This document shows positions 25,171 to 33,674 of a DNA stretch of 64,000 bases, one piece after another. The notes below the pieces were generated by a model. That model saw only the letters and a program-made list of their open reading frames with translations, searched no databases and was not told where the DNA came from. Position numbers and translations under genes: made by a program. Location: assembly GCA_028820215.1 (NCBI GenBank), contig JAPPKD010000266.1:1-64000 (forward strand). Reading direction: 5' to 3'. How positions within the stretch are numbered: position 1 is the stretch's first letter; every line of letters starts with the position of its first letter. The stretch is from Spirochaetaceae bacterium (lineage in GTDB: Bacteria > Spirochaetota > Spirochaetia > SZUA-6 > Bin103).

Positions 25171-26883
25171 ATGAGAAAAATCGGTGCAGTTCTGATCATT
25201 CTCTCCATGACGCTGCCGCTGTACGCGGAAGGCGGCGGAGAGTCCGCAACGATGGAACCCGAACGCGGTATCTGGATCTGGGGGGTGCCACGCGGACCCT
25301 TCGAAGGCGAGTTGCTCGACGTCTCCAACGAATGGGCGCTCGAGAAGTTCGGCATCACCGTCGACCGGGTCGACAAAGTGCCCACCGGGCAGACCGCCGA
25401 CCAGGCGCTGCAGCTCCTGATCGCGCAGGACCAGTTCCCGGACCTGATGTGGAACATGCCGTTCACGACGATGGCCGCCCTGGCGGCCGGTGGACGGCTA
25501 CTCCCGCTCGACAAGTATTTCCGCGACTCCGTGAACTACCCGATCATCGCCAGCGCCTGCCAGAGCTACATGTCGAAGTACAAGGTCAACGGCCAGATCT
25601 ACGGCCTGCCCGGCTGGGAATGGGCGGTGAAGTGCGAGGACGTGTCCATGGACGTCCTCTGGTACATCCGCAAGGACCTCTACGAGGAGCACGGCAATCC
25701 ACAGACCACCGATGAGCTGCTCGACCTGCTGCGGGCGGTCAAGGCGTCCGGCCTGACCGACCTCAAGGGCGATCCGGTCATCCCGTTCCAGTGGCGCAGC
25801 GCTTGGTCGCCGGTCAACAGCCGCGTCATCTATCAGCTCAAGGGAGCCGGCTGGGAAGTGGACGCCGAAAGCCGGCTGCTGCCCGAGTGGGCGTCGGTCG
25901 AAACCTATGAGGCGTTCAAGTTCCTCAACCTGCTCTGGAACGAGGACCTGCTCGGCAAGGGTCAGTTCATCATGGACACGGCCGGATTCCAGGACCTGCT
26001 GAAGACGGCCAGCATCGCGGTCGCCACCGGCGAGCCGTGGTACGCATCGCTCATCACCGACGTCGTCCCCGCTCTCATCGAGGAGCACGGCCGTGACGCG
26101 CCGCAGACGCAGGCCGCGCTCGACTCGCAGCTCCTCATCATGGCCAACCCGATCAAGGACGCGCCGGGCCGGATCGTCAACAAGCAGCCCAACCCGTCGC
26201 TGGTCTCGGCCGACATCCCCAACCCCGACGGGGTGATGAGCTTCATCCAGTGGCACATGACCGACGAGGGCCGGATCTCCAACATGTTCGCGGCCGGTTA
26301 CTTGGGCGTGCACTGGGACTTCGTGGAGGGACCCGAGGTGTGGCGCATGAAGCCGGAGCTGCAGGGCAAGCATCCCCACGACACGCGTCAGATCGCCAAC
26401 TCGCAGGACTCGGTCGAGATCACCATTCAGGCGGGACGGCCGCCGCTGGTGACGCCGCACGCGCACTGGTTCGGCACGCCGAACTACGGCTCGTGGCAGC
26501 CGCGGCTCACCTACCACAGCCAGCAGTCGGCGCGCGAGATGGGCATCGCCCGCGAGCGCGTCGGCGATCTGTCGGCCGTGGTGAGCGCGATCCCGTCGTA
26601 TTCGCAGCTCACGGTGGCGTTGCCGCCGCGCGAGGCGTCGGCGGTGGCCACGGCCCTGGAGCGGTTCGACGCCGCTCTCGCGGGGCTGGTTACCTCCAGC
26701 GACTTCGAGGCCGACTACGACGCCTTTCTTGCCAGCATGATCGGCATCACCGACTGGCGCCCCATCTTCGAGGAGCGCCAGCAGCGGTGGGAGCAGTGGA
26801 TGAGCGACAACAACGTCGACGACCGCGAGTCGCTGCACACCGTCACGCCGCGCGCCGAGTGGGCCGCGGTGATGGGCTGGTAA
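25171..26883 (+). CDS. ABC sugar importer, extracellular solute-binding protein (LplA-like)
   Basis: 570 residues. Signal peptide MRKIGAVLIILSMTLPLYA (no lipobox) is followed by EGGGES, a Gly/Glu-rich mature start like the other two receptors in the window. Receptor motifs include ISNE-like DVSNEWALEKFGITVDRVDK, LLIAQDQFPDLMWNMPFTTMAALAAGGRLLPLDKYF, YGLPGWEWAV and IRKDLYEEHGNPQTTDELLDLLRAV. Members bind large or modified oligosaccharides. The matching permeases are most likely 31401-32309 and 28208-29137, which lie on the opposite strand 1.3-6 kb away. Expression ends at the strong terminator at 26927-26962. Confidence 0.88.
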   Translation: MRKIGAVLIILSMTLPLYAEGGGESATMEPERGIWIWGVPRGPFEGELLDVSNEWALEKFGITVDRVDKVPTGQTADQALQLLIAQDQFPDLMWNMPFTTMAALAAGGRLLPLDKYFRDSVNYPIIASACQSYMSKYKVNGQIYGLPGWEWAVKCEDVSMDVLWYIRKDLYEEHGNPQTTDELLDLLRAVKASGLTDLKGDPVIPFQWRSAWSPVNSRVIYQLKGAGWEVDAESRLLPEWASVETYEAFKFLNLLWNEDLLGKGQFIMDTAGFQDLLKTASIAVATGEPWYASLITDVVPALIEEHGRDAPQTQAALDSQLLIMANPIKDAPGRIVNKQPNPSLVSADIPNPDGVMSFIQWHMTDEGRISNMFAAGYLGVHWDFVEGPEVWRMKPELQGKHPHDTRQIANSQDSVEITIQAGRPPLVTPHAHWFGTPNYGSWQPRLTYHSQQSAREMGIARERVGDLSAVVSAIPSYSQLTVALPPREASAVATALERFDAALAGLVTSSDFEADYDAFLASMIGITDWRPIFEERQQRWEQWMSDNNVDDRESLHTVTPRAEWAAVMGW

Positions 26884-26926
26884 TCGCGGGGCGCACGACG
26901 ATCCGACCGCGGATTCACCGATGGCG

Positions 26927-26962
26927 TGGCCGAGCGGGAGTGTTCCCGCTCGGCCATTTTTT
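26927..26962 (+). terminator. Rho-independent terminator after the binding-protein gene
   Basis: A perfect 13-bp stem, TGGCCGAGCGGGA / TCCCGCTCGGCCA, with a 4-nt loop (GTGT), is followed immediately by TTTTTT. It lies 44 nt past the stop at 26883 and 31 nt before the next ATG. Confidence 0.92.
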
Positions 26963-26992
26963 CGTACACGCTACCAAGGAGGGGCGGTGCCG

Positions 26993-28207
26993 ATGACGAA
27001 GCACACGGCAGGCCTGGAGATCGCGTCTCGACCGTACGTCACGATGCTCGGCCCGGAGGCGGCCGACCAGCTCCGCAAGTTCCACACCCTGGAGTGCCTG
27101 CAGGAACGCGGCTGCATCCTGCGCTACACCGACCAGGGGCTGCGCGCGCGCGTGCCGCCGATCGTCCCCTACGCGCCGTTCGAGCGCTCGCGCGTCTATA
27201 CCGCCAGCCGCGAGGCGGGCTCCTGGAACATCGACTCGCAGCTCGCCGTGCTGGACGGCCGCTACTACTACGGGTTCACGAACGGCCGCCTGGACGAGGA
27301 CACCGAGGGACAGCAGGTGCGCATCTCGCACTCCGCCGACGGGCGCGAGTGGAGCGCGCCCGCGTCCGTGATCGGCGGGGAAGAGGACACGCGCGACTCG
27401 TACAAGTGCGTGGGCCTGACGGCGCTGGGCGACTCGCTTTTCATGCTGATCCGCTGGGCGCAGCGCGTGCGCGATCCCGACTCTACGGCGGTCGGCGGCG
27501 GCTACTACGCCGACTGGCACAACGCGCGCACCTACGTCTACGCCTCACGCGACGGCAGCACCTGGTCGCGGGAAGCGGAGCTCCCCGAGCGGGTGTCGGC
27601 GACCTACGAGTCGCCTCGCCTGACCTCCGAAGGTCGGCTCCTGGGTGTGGCATCGATCGACCGGCGCAGCGGGCCGGCGATCCTCCTCTGGCCGGGCGCC
27701 GACATCCTGCAGGAGCCCGAGATCCTGCCGCTGCCGCAGCCGTTCGGGGCGAAGCTGGACGGCGGCGAGTCGAGCTGGTACCAGACCGACGACGGCACGA
27801 TCGTCATCTTCTGGCGGGACGAGAGCCAGTCGGGGCGCGTCTGGGTCAACCACAGCACCGACGGCGGCCGCACCTTCAGCGATCCCATGATCTCCGACAT
27901 TCCCGACGCGATGTCGCGCAACTACGCCGGGCGGCTGACCGACGGCCGCTACTACCTGTGCAACAACGCCAACGCGACGCTGCACAACCGCATGCACCTG
28001 ACGCTGCTGATCGGCGAGGACGGGTATCGGTTCGATTCCGTGCACATCCTGGTCGACGATCCGACCGACCAGCGGATCCTCGGGCTGCTCAAGCTGCCCG
28101 GCTACATGTATCCGTGCTGCCTGGAGGAGCCCGGCCGGCTGCTGGTCGGCTATTCCGTGAACAAGGAAGACATCGAGCTCGGCGCGGTGGACGTCACGGC
28201 CATCTGA
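26993..28207 (+). CDS. BNR/Asp-box propeller protein, exo-sialidase-like (copy 2)
   Basis: 404 residues, cytoplasmic. Asp-box-like motifs HSADGREWS, ASRDGSTWS and HSTDGGRTFS, each preceded by hydrophobic strands such as YYYGFTNGRL and MLIRWAQRV, indicate a sialidase-type propeller, more divergent than the neighbouring copies. ATG 26993 is preceded by AAGGAGGGG at a good distance; GTG 26987 is too close. It follows a strong terminator, so it needs its own promoter or readthrough. The gene converges with the permease at 28208 with no gap between the stops. Confidence 0.7.
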   Translation: MTKHTAGLEIASRPYVTMLGPEAADQLRKFHTLECLQERGCILRYTDQGLRARVPPIVPYAPFERSRVYTASREAGSWNIDSQLAVLDGRYYYGFTNGRLDEDTEGQQVRISHSADGREWSAPASVIGGEEDTRDSYKCVGLTALGDSLFMLIRWAQRVRDPDSTAVGGGYYADWHNARTYVYASRDGSTWSREAELPERVSATYESPRLTSEGRLLGVASIDRRSGPAILLWPGADILQEPEILPLPQPFGAKLDGGESSWYQTDDGTIVIFWRDESQSGRVWVNHSTDGGRTFSDPMISDIPDAMSRNYAGRLTDGRYYLCNNANATLHNRMHLTLLIGEDGYRFDSVHILVDDPTDQRILGLLKLPGYMYPCCLEEPGRLLVGYSVNKEDIELGAVDVTAI

Positions 28208-29137
28208 CTATTCCTTGATGGAGCCGATCATCACGCCCTTGATGAAGTAGCGCTGGATGAAGGGGTAGACGCACAGGATCGGCACCGTCGTCACCACGAT
28301 GAACGCGAATTTCAGCGACTCCGGCGTCAGCCGGTGGAGTTGGCTCAGCACGTTGTGGTCGAGGCGCAGGTCGTCGCGGCCGGCGCCGCCGCCGTGGTGC
28401 CAGAGCGCCGCCAGGTGATCGGACAGCCCGCCTTCGAGGATCGCTTCCTGGAGGAAGGTCTGCAGCGGGCGCAGGTCGGGCGCACTCACGTAGAACGCGC
28501 CGAAGAACCAGTCGTTCCAGTGCCACACGGCGTTGAACAGGCCCATCGTGGCGATCATGGGCAACGACAGCGGAATCGCGATCCGGAAGAAGATCGTCAG
28601 GTAGTTGGCGCCGTCGATCACCGCCGCCTCCACCAGCCCATCGGGCAGGCTCCGGAACGAGGTCTTCATGACGATCATCATCCACACGTTGAAAACGACC
28701 GGTATGACGTAGACCAGAAAGTTGTTGATCAGGCCGACGGTGCGCAGCACCATGTACAGGGGGATCAGCCCGCCGTTGATGAACATGGTGATGAAGAACA
28801 GCAGGATCACGGCGTTGCGGCCCACGAACTCGGGACGCGTGAGCGCGAACGCCGCGCCGCCGGTGACCATCAGCGTGAGCGGCACCGCCACGCCCACCCG
28901 CGCGACCGTGATCATGTAGGCCTTCCAGATCCCCGTGACCGTGAACACCTGCTGGTAGTTGGCGTAGTAGAAGCCCCTCGGCCACAGGAAGCGGAGCGGA
29001 AAGCCCGGATCCGTGAACGACCCCTGCAGCACGAACCAGAACGGGTACAGGGTCGCCAGGGCGAACAGCGTCAGGAACAGGTGGTTGGCCACCCCGAACA
29101 GCCGCTCCGACGCCGTCAGGCGATACCCGGCAACCAT
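28208..29137 (-). CDS. ABC sugar importer permease, LplC/AraQ-like
   Basis: 309 residues, about six membrane helices. The EAA coupling loop is VEAAVIDGANYLTIFFRIAIPLSLP, and the chain ends YFIKGVMIGSIKE, the conserved LplC tail that is also seen in 6681-7592. It is the last gene of the minus-strand operon permease (31401), BNR protein (30149), dipeptidase (29161), permease. It should pair with the 31401-32309 permease and the binding protein at 25171-26883. No ATPase gene is present. Confidence 0.9.
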   Translation of the reverse strand: MVAGYRLTASERLFGVANHLFLTLFALATLYPFWFVLQGSFTDPGFPLRFLWPRGFYYANYQQVFTVTGIWKAYMITVARVGVAVPLTLMVTGGAAFALTRPEFVGRNAVILLFFITMFINGGLIPLYMVLRTVGLINNFLVYVIPVVFNVWMMIVMKTSFRSLPDGLVEAAVIDGANYLTIFFRIAIPLSLPMIATMGLFNAVWHWNDWFFGAFYVSAPDLRPLQTFLQEAILEGGLSDHLAALWHHGGGAGRDDLRLDHNVLSQLHRLTPESLKFAFIVVTTVPILCVYPFIQRYFIKGVMIGSIKE

Positions 29138-29160
29138 CGCCTCTCTCTACCCCGTGCTCC

Positions 29161-30144
29161 CTACGGAGGCAGCAGGCGGAGGCAGTTCTCGCCCGCGATC
29201 TTCGCCAGGGTCTTGCGGTCCACGCCGCGGCGGTCCAGCGCCTGGAACACGTCGTCGAGGCGCGACACGTCGGGCGGGATCGCCTCGCTCCACATCGGCA
29301 GGCCGTCGAAGTCGGAGCCGATGCCCACGTGGTCGGGTCCCATCACGTCGAGGGCGTGCAGCACGTGGTCCGCCAGCTGCTCCAACGTCGGTTCCTCCCG
29401 GTCGATGAAGCCGGGGTAAAAGGCGATGCCCATCACCCCTCCGCGCTCGGCCAGCGCCCGCATCATGTCGTCGGTCAGCGAGCGGGAGTGGGGGCAGAGC
29501 GCGTAGCACCCCCCGTGCGTGTAGCAGACCGGGACGTCGGCGACCTCCAGCACCTCCCAGAACGCCGCATCGTTGCTGTGCGCCAGGTCCACGGGCATCG
29601 CCAGGCGGGCCATTTCCGCAAGCGCCTCGCGCGCGAACGGCGTCAGCCCCTTGGATTGCCGCCGCAGTGTCTCCCGCTCGGCGGGTGTGATGTAGCCGAA
29701 GAAGCTGTCCGAGTACTGCAGCTCCGGAGGCCGGCCGCCGCCATGGGTGAGGTTGGCGATCCGGACGCCCAGCCGGTGCCACGTGCGCAGGTGGCCGAGC
29801 CGTTCGCGGAACATCGACTGCCCCTCGATCGTCATCACGATGGCGATCTTGCCGGCGGCGCGTGCCCGCCGCACGTCGCCGGCGGATCGGCAGAATGCGT
29901 ATTCCCCGTCGGGGTCTCCGCACATGCAGTAGATCGAGTCGATTAGCGATACGGAGGCGTCGAGATCGCTGTCCCCGACCATGCAGAACAGGCAGTCGAC
30001 GCCGCCCGCGCGCAGGCGCGGCAGGTCGATCTGGTAGCTCGGGTCGGGGCGCGTCAGGTCAACCGGGTCGCTCTTGTTCTGGCGCCGGATCAGGGTGTCG
30101 CAGTGGGCGTCCACCACCAGGAACGCGTCGGTCAGTTGCGCCAT
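29161..30144 (-). CDS. M19-family membrane-dipeptidase-like metallohydrolase
   Basis: 327 residues. All zinc-site motifs of renal-dipeptidase-like M19 enzymes are present in order: DAHCDTL (H-x-D), a bridging Glu in VMTIEGQS, DLAHSNDAAFWEV (His), CYTHGGCYALCPHSRSLTDDMMRAL (His) and VGIGSDFDG (Asp). Bacterial members cleave dipeptides, including D-amino-acid-containing ones, or lactone-like substrates. No signal peptide is visible, so it acts in the cytoplasm. It begins 4 nt after the BNR gene stop, so co-translation is likely. Placement inside a sugar importer operon suggests that the imported substrate carries an amide or peptide bond. Confidence 0.88.
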   Translation of the reverse strand: MAQLTDAFLVVDAHCDTLIRRQNKSDPVDLTRPDPSYQIDLPRLRAGGVDCLFCMVGDSDLDASVSLIDSIYCMCGDPDGEYAFCRSAGDVRRARAAGKIAIVMTIEGQSMFRERLGHLRTWHRLGVRIANLTHGGGRPPELQYSDSFFGYITPAERETLRRQSKGLTPFAREALAEMARLAMPVDLAHSNDAAFWEVLEVADVPVCYTHGGCYALCPHSRSLTDDMMRALAERGGVMGIAFYPGFIDREEPTLEQLADHVLHALDVMGPDHVGIGSDFDGLPMWSEAIPPDVSRLDDVFQALDRRGVDRKTLAKIAGENCLRLLPP

Positions 30145-30148
30145 CGCC

Positions 30149-31378
30149 TTACCCTTCCGTGAACCATGCGCAGGGCACCACCTTGACCTTGGTGCCGAAG
30201 TGTTTGCGCTTGCCGGTGACCGGGTCCGGCCGCCACCCGTAGTCGTAGCAGATCACGGCGTCGGTGCCGACGAAGGTGATCGCCGAATAGGCGCAGCGCA
30301 CCGCGCCGGGCGCCCGGTGGTAGCGGTTGCCGTCGATCGGCTGCTTGTAGCCGTCGATCGGCTGCTGATACACCTGCAGGGGCGGCACCGGCAGGCGGCA
30401 CTCGTCGTCCAGCGACTCCAGGTTCCTGAGGTGCTTCCAGGTGCGCCCTTCATCCGAGGACACCGCGCTGGAGAGACGGTGCCGGGCCAGGCCGCAGGCG
30501 ATCTCGTCGGGCGACGCCTGGTTCCAGATCACCAGGAGGTCGCCCGAGCCGGGCAGGCGCGCGGTGGTCGGCGGCGCGTCGGCGGCGGCCAGGCCGCTCG
30601 GCTGCGGCTTCGACCAGCTCACGCCGCCGTCCGCGGAGTAGCTCATGAACAGCGTGCCCAGGCGGCAGCGGGCCAGGTTGATCAGCCGGCCCTCGCGCAG
30701 CTCCTCCGCCACCGGCTCGCCGTACTTCTCGAACTGCAGGTACTCGTGCAGGCCCGGCGGCTCCTCCTCCACCAGGCGGAACCCCTTGCCGTCGACGAGG
30801 TCGTACTCGACGTCGTTGTGGCGGATCATCAGCTCGTTGGCGCTGCGCTGCCACGTACCGCCCTCGTCGTCGGAGAAGTAGGCGAACGAGTAGGAGAGCT
30901 GCGTGCCGTCCTGCTCGGCGTCCTCCAGGTGGTGGGTGACCCAGCGGTAGGCGGGGCAGAGGATGCGCCCGTCGCCCAGCACCCGCGCGCAGCCGTTCCG
31001 CAGCACCGCGAAGTGGGAGTCCACCAGCGTCTCTTCGGACCAGGTCTGCCCCTCGTCCGCGGACACCCGAAACCCCAGGCGGCCGTCGCGGCCCGGCTGC
31101 TTTGGCAGGGTGGAATAGAAGATACCGAGCTTGCCGGAGGCCAGCCGTAGCGGGCTGGAACGCCAGCCGACGATCCGCTCTCCCGACACCGACCTGAGGA
31201 AGAACGGCTCCTCCCAGGTGCGGCAGCGGTCGCGCGAGACGACGCCCTGCAGGTAGCGCACCTCCCGCAGGCTGTAGGTGAGCATGACCGCGTCGTCTGC
31301 GAGCGTCACCACGCTTGCCTCCCACGGGGTGAGGTCCTCCGCGATCGGCATGCACTCGAACGGTTCGGCTCCAGACAT
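30149..31378 (-). CDS. BNR/Asp-box propeller protein, exo-sialidase-like (copy 3)
   Basis: 409 residues, no signal peptide. Five Asp-boxes or close variants are seen: VSRDRCRTWEE, VSADEGQTWSE, FSDDEGGTWQR, YSADGGVSWSK and VSSDEGRTWKH. SSPLRLASGKLGIFY and NQASPDEIACGLARHR resemble conserved strands of sialidase-like proteins. A short internal tandem repeat (QQPIDGYKQPIDGNRYH) near the C-terminus comes from a duplication of about 21 nt at 30325-30370. ATG 31376-31378 has GGAGGAG 7 nt upstream. It lies between the two permease genes, 22 nt after the first one. Confidence 0.75.
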   Translation of the reverse strand: MSGAEPFECMPIAEDLTPWEASVVTLADDAVMLTYSLREVRYLQGVVSRDRCRTWEEPFFLRSVSGERIVGWRSSPLRLASGKLGIFYSTLPKQPGRDGRLGFRVSADEGQTWSEETLVDSHFAVLRNGCARVLGDGRILCPAYRWVTHHLEDAEQDGTQLSYSFAYFSDDEGGTWQRSANELMIRHNDVEYDLVDGKGFRLVEEEPPGLHEYLQFEKYGEPVAEELREGRLINLARCRLGTLFMSYSADGGVSWSKPQPSGLAAADAPPTTARLPGSGDLLVIWNQASPDEIACGLARHRLSSAVSSDEGRTWKHLRNLESLDDECRLPVPPLQVYQQPIDGYKQPIDGNRYHRAPGAVRCAYSAITFVGTDAVICYDYGWRPDPVTGKRKHFGTKVKVVPCAWFTEG

Positions 31379-31400
31379 GTGCGGTCTCCTCCCTCGAATC

Positions 31401-32309
31401 TCAGAAAATCCCGTGGCCGACCGAGCCCTTGGAGACGCGGTTGGCGATCAGCGTCAGCGTCAGCCCGACGACCGAATAGATCAGGCCGACCGCGGTGGCA
31501 AACGAGTACTGCCCCTGCATGAGGCCGATGCGGATCACGTAGATGTCGGTGATATAGGCGACCCGGCGGGTCGCGGGGTTGGCAAGATTCCAGATCTGGT
31601 CGAGGCCGGCCTGAAGGATCGCCGGGATCTGCAGCACCAGCAGGATGGCGATGATCGGCAGGATTCCCGGCAGCGTGATGTTCCACGCCTGGCGCAGCCG
31701 CCCGGCGCCGTCGATCTCGCCCTGCTCGTAGAGCTCGGGATTGATGGTGCTCATGGCGGCCAGGTAGATGATCGTGCCCCAGCCCACCTCCTTGAAGATC
31801 GCCGTGATCACCACCAGCGGCAGAAAGAAGGACTGGTCGCCCATCAGCGCGACCGGGTCCAGGCCGAACAGGCCGCGCACCAGGTTGATCGGGCTGTCGG
31901 CCTCGAAACCCAGGACGCGGTAGGTGATGCCGGCCAGGATCACCCAGGATACGAAGTGGGGGAGATAGCTGATCGTCTGCACCACGCGCTTGAAGCCGGG
32001 GCGCCGCACCTCGTTGAGCAGCAGCGCCAGGACGATGGGGGCCGGCCAGGAGAAGACGAACTTGACGACGGAGATGCGCACCGTGTTGCGCAGCACGTAC
32101 CAGAATTCGGAGTCCTGCAGGAACCAGAAGTTGTAGAACAGCGGCTTCGACCAGGGGCTCCGGAACGGGCCGAGCGAGGCGTTGAAGTCCCGGAACGCCA
32201 GCGTGATGCCGTAGATGGGCAGGTAGTTGAAGACGATGACCGCCGCGACCGCCGGCAGGGCCAGCACATACAGCCACCGGTAGCGCCAGAGGTACTGGAG
32301 GGCACCCAT
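31401..32309 (-). CDS. ABC sugar importer permease, LplB/UgpA-like
   Basis: 302 residues with about six hydrophobic helices. FNYLPIYGITLAFRDFN matches the LplB N-terminal signature and YEQGEIDGAGRLRQAWNITLPGILP the EAA loop. It heads the four-gene operon down to 28208. The ATG at 32307-32309 has no Shine-Dalgarno, but a TATGAT -10 box lies 8 nt upstream (32318-32323), so the operon probably begins with a leaderless message. Confidence 0.9.
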   Translation of the reverse strand: MGALQYLWRYRWLYVLALPAVAAVIVFNYLPIYGITLAFRDFNASLGPFRSPWSKPLFYNFWFLQDSEFWYVLRNTVRISVVKFVFSWPAPIVLALLLNEVRRPGFKRVVQTISYLPHFVSWVILAGITYRVLGFEADSPINLVRGLFGLDPVALMGDQSFFLPLVVITAIFKEVGWGTIIYLAAMSTINPELYEQGEIDGAGRLRQAWNITLPGILPIIAILLVLQIPAILQAGLDQIWNLANPATRRVAYITDIYVIRIGLMQGQYSFATAVGLIYSVVGLTLTLIANRVSKGSVGHGIF

Positions 32310-32317
32310 CGACCCCG

Positions 32318-32346
32318 ATCATAGCGCCGCATGCCCGAGGCGTCCC
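32318..32346 (-). promoter_or_regulatory. Promoter of the permease-BNR-dipeptidase-permease operon
   Basis: On the minus strand GGGACG (32341-32346), a 17-nt spacer and TATGAT (32318-32323, five of six consensus bases) end 8 nt before the ATG of the permease gene. GGGACT-17-TATGCT recurs at 38180-38208. Confidence 0.5.
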
Positions 32347-32401
32347 GCGCATCCGTATCGCCTGCCGCCCGATCGGGTGTAGGGTCGGCGGGGAGGCTCG
32401 C

Positions 32402-33613
32402 ATGCTCGATCTGAGACCCGACGCGGGAGCCGACCGGGTCGCGCTGGTGCGCGGAGGGCGCGTGACCTATCTGCCGGCGCGGCGGGTCGAGCTGGCAGCG
32501 GAGGTGGCGAGCGGCGGGCTGTGCCGGTCGATCCGGCGGTCGGCGAACGGCGACCTGTTCGTGATGGGGCCGGGCATCGGCCGGCGCGTGCTGCGCTCCG
32601 CCGACGAAGGGCTCACCTGGAGCTCCGGCGAGTTCGCGCTCGACCTGGACCCGTTCGAGCCGGCCGATCCGGGAAGCGAGCCGTGGCTCGGCGCGTTCGC
32701 GATCCTGCGCGACGACACGTTCCTGGTCCTCTTCATGGTCGACGACCACCTGCCCACCCGGCGTGGCGTGATCGGCCGCTCGGAGGATCGCGGCAGGACG
32801 TGGTCGCTCGCTCCCCTGAACCCCGCGCTGCCGTCGCACACGCGCATGCAGGCGGCCAACTCCGATCTGCTGCAGCTCGCCGACGGATCGATCCTTCTGA
32901 CCGTGGACGTCTTCCACGCGCCGGGCGGCGATCCCGCGGCCGATCCCGGCGCGCTGCCGGTCGAGCTGCAGGGGGTCTTCCTCTACGTGCTGCGCTCGTT
33001 CGACGGCGGCCGGACGTGGCCGAAAAGCTCCTGCGTGGCCATGCATGCGGCCGAGGGGCACCTGTACCAGCTCCCGTCGGGTACGCTCCTGGCCTGCGTG
33101 CGCAAGCAGCGGGGGCACCGGCAGCCCGGGGATCCGCCCGCGCCGTACGACCTGAAGATCGCCTCCGGCTACCGGCCGCAATTCGACAGCGAGGAGCGCC
33201 GGAGCGAGCGCGACGAGGGCACCAACCGCATCAAGAACACCCACCTCACCGAGTCCGCCGACGGCGGCCGGACCTGGGTCGACGAGCGGCCGGTCACCTC
33301 GTTCCTGCAGTGCTCGGCGGACCTTGCCCGGCTGGACGACGGCTCGCTGGTGCTGCAGTACCTGCACCGCTACCCCGACGACCTCGCCCATACCGGCGTC
33401 CGCGCCCGCGTGAGCCATGACGAGGGCGCCACGTGGGGGGATGAGACCTACGTGATCAGCCAGGGCGTGGGGGAAGACCCCAATACCGGCTCCTCCTATC
33501 CCGGGACCATCGCCGGCGGCACGCACGGGATGATCACCGTGTGCGCCAACACCGTCGCCGGCCGCACGCGCCTGGAGGCCGTGCACTGGCGGCCGGAGGC
33601 GTCGGCCGCATGA
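32402..33613 (+). CDS. BNR/Asp-box propeller protein, exo-sialidase-like (copy 4)
   Basis: 403 residues with five canonical Asp-boxes: RSADEGLTWSS, RSEDRGRTWSL, RSFDGGRTWPK, ESADGGRTWVD and VSHDEGATWGD. LCRSIRRSANGDLFVM near the start is the equivalent of the first propeller strand. No signal peptide is present. GGGGAGG at 32391-32397 serves ATG 32402. The stop overlaps the ATG of the following FGE/BNR gene (ATGA at 33610-33613), so translation is coupled and the two are one operon with 35212-36999. Confidence 0.78.
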   Translation: MLDLRPDAGADRVALVRGGRVTYLPARRVELAAEVASGGLCRSIRRSANGDLFVMGPGIGRRVLRSADEGLTWSSGEFALDLDPFEPADPGSEPWLGAFAILRDDTFLVLFMVDDHLPTRRGVIGRSEDRGRTWSLAPLNPALPSHTRMQAANSDLLQLADGSILLTVDVFHAPGGDPAADPGALPVELQGVFLYVLRSFDGGRTWPKSSCVAMHAAEGHLYQLPSGTLLACVRKQRGHRQPGDPPAPYDLKIASGYRPQFDSEERRSERDEGTNRIKNTHLTESADGGRTWVDERPVTSFLQCSADLARLDDGSLVLQYLHRYPDDLAHTGVRARVSHDEGATWGDETYVISQGVGEDPNTGSSYPGTIAGGTHGMITVCANTVAGRTRLEAVHWRPEASAA

Positions 33614-33674
33614 GCTGGTTCGCCAACTCGCTCGGCCTGCGGATGACCGCTGTGGCAGGCGGCCGGTTCGACGC

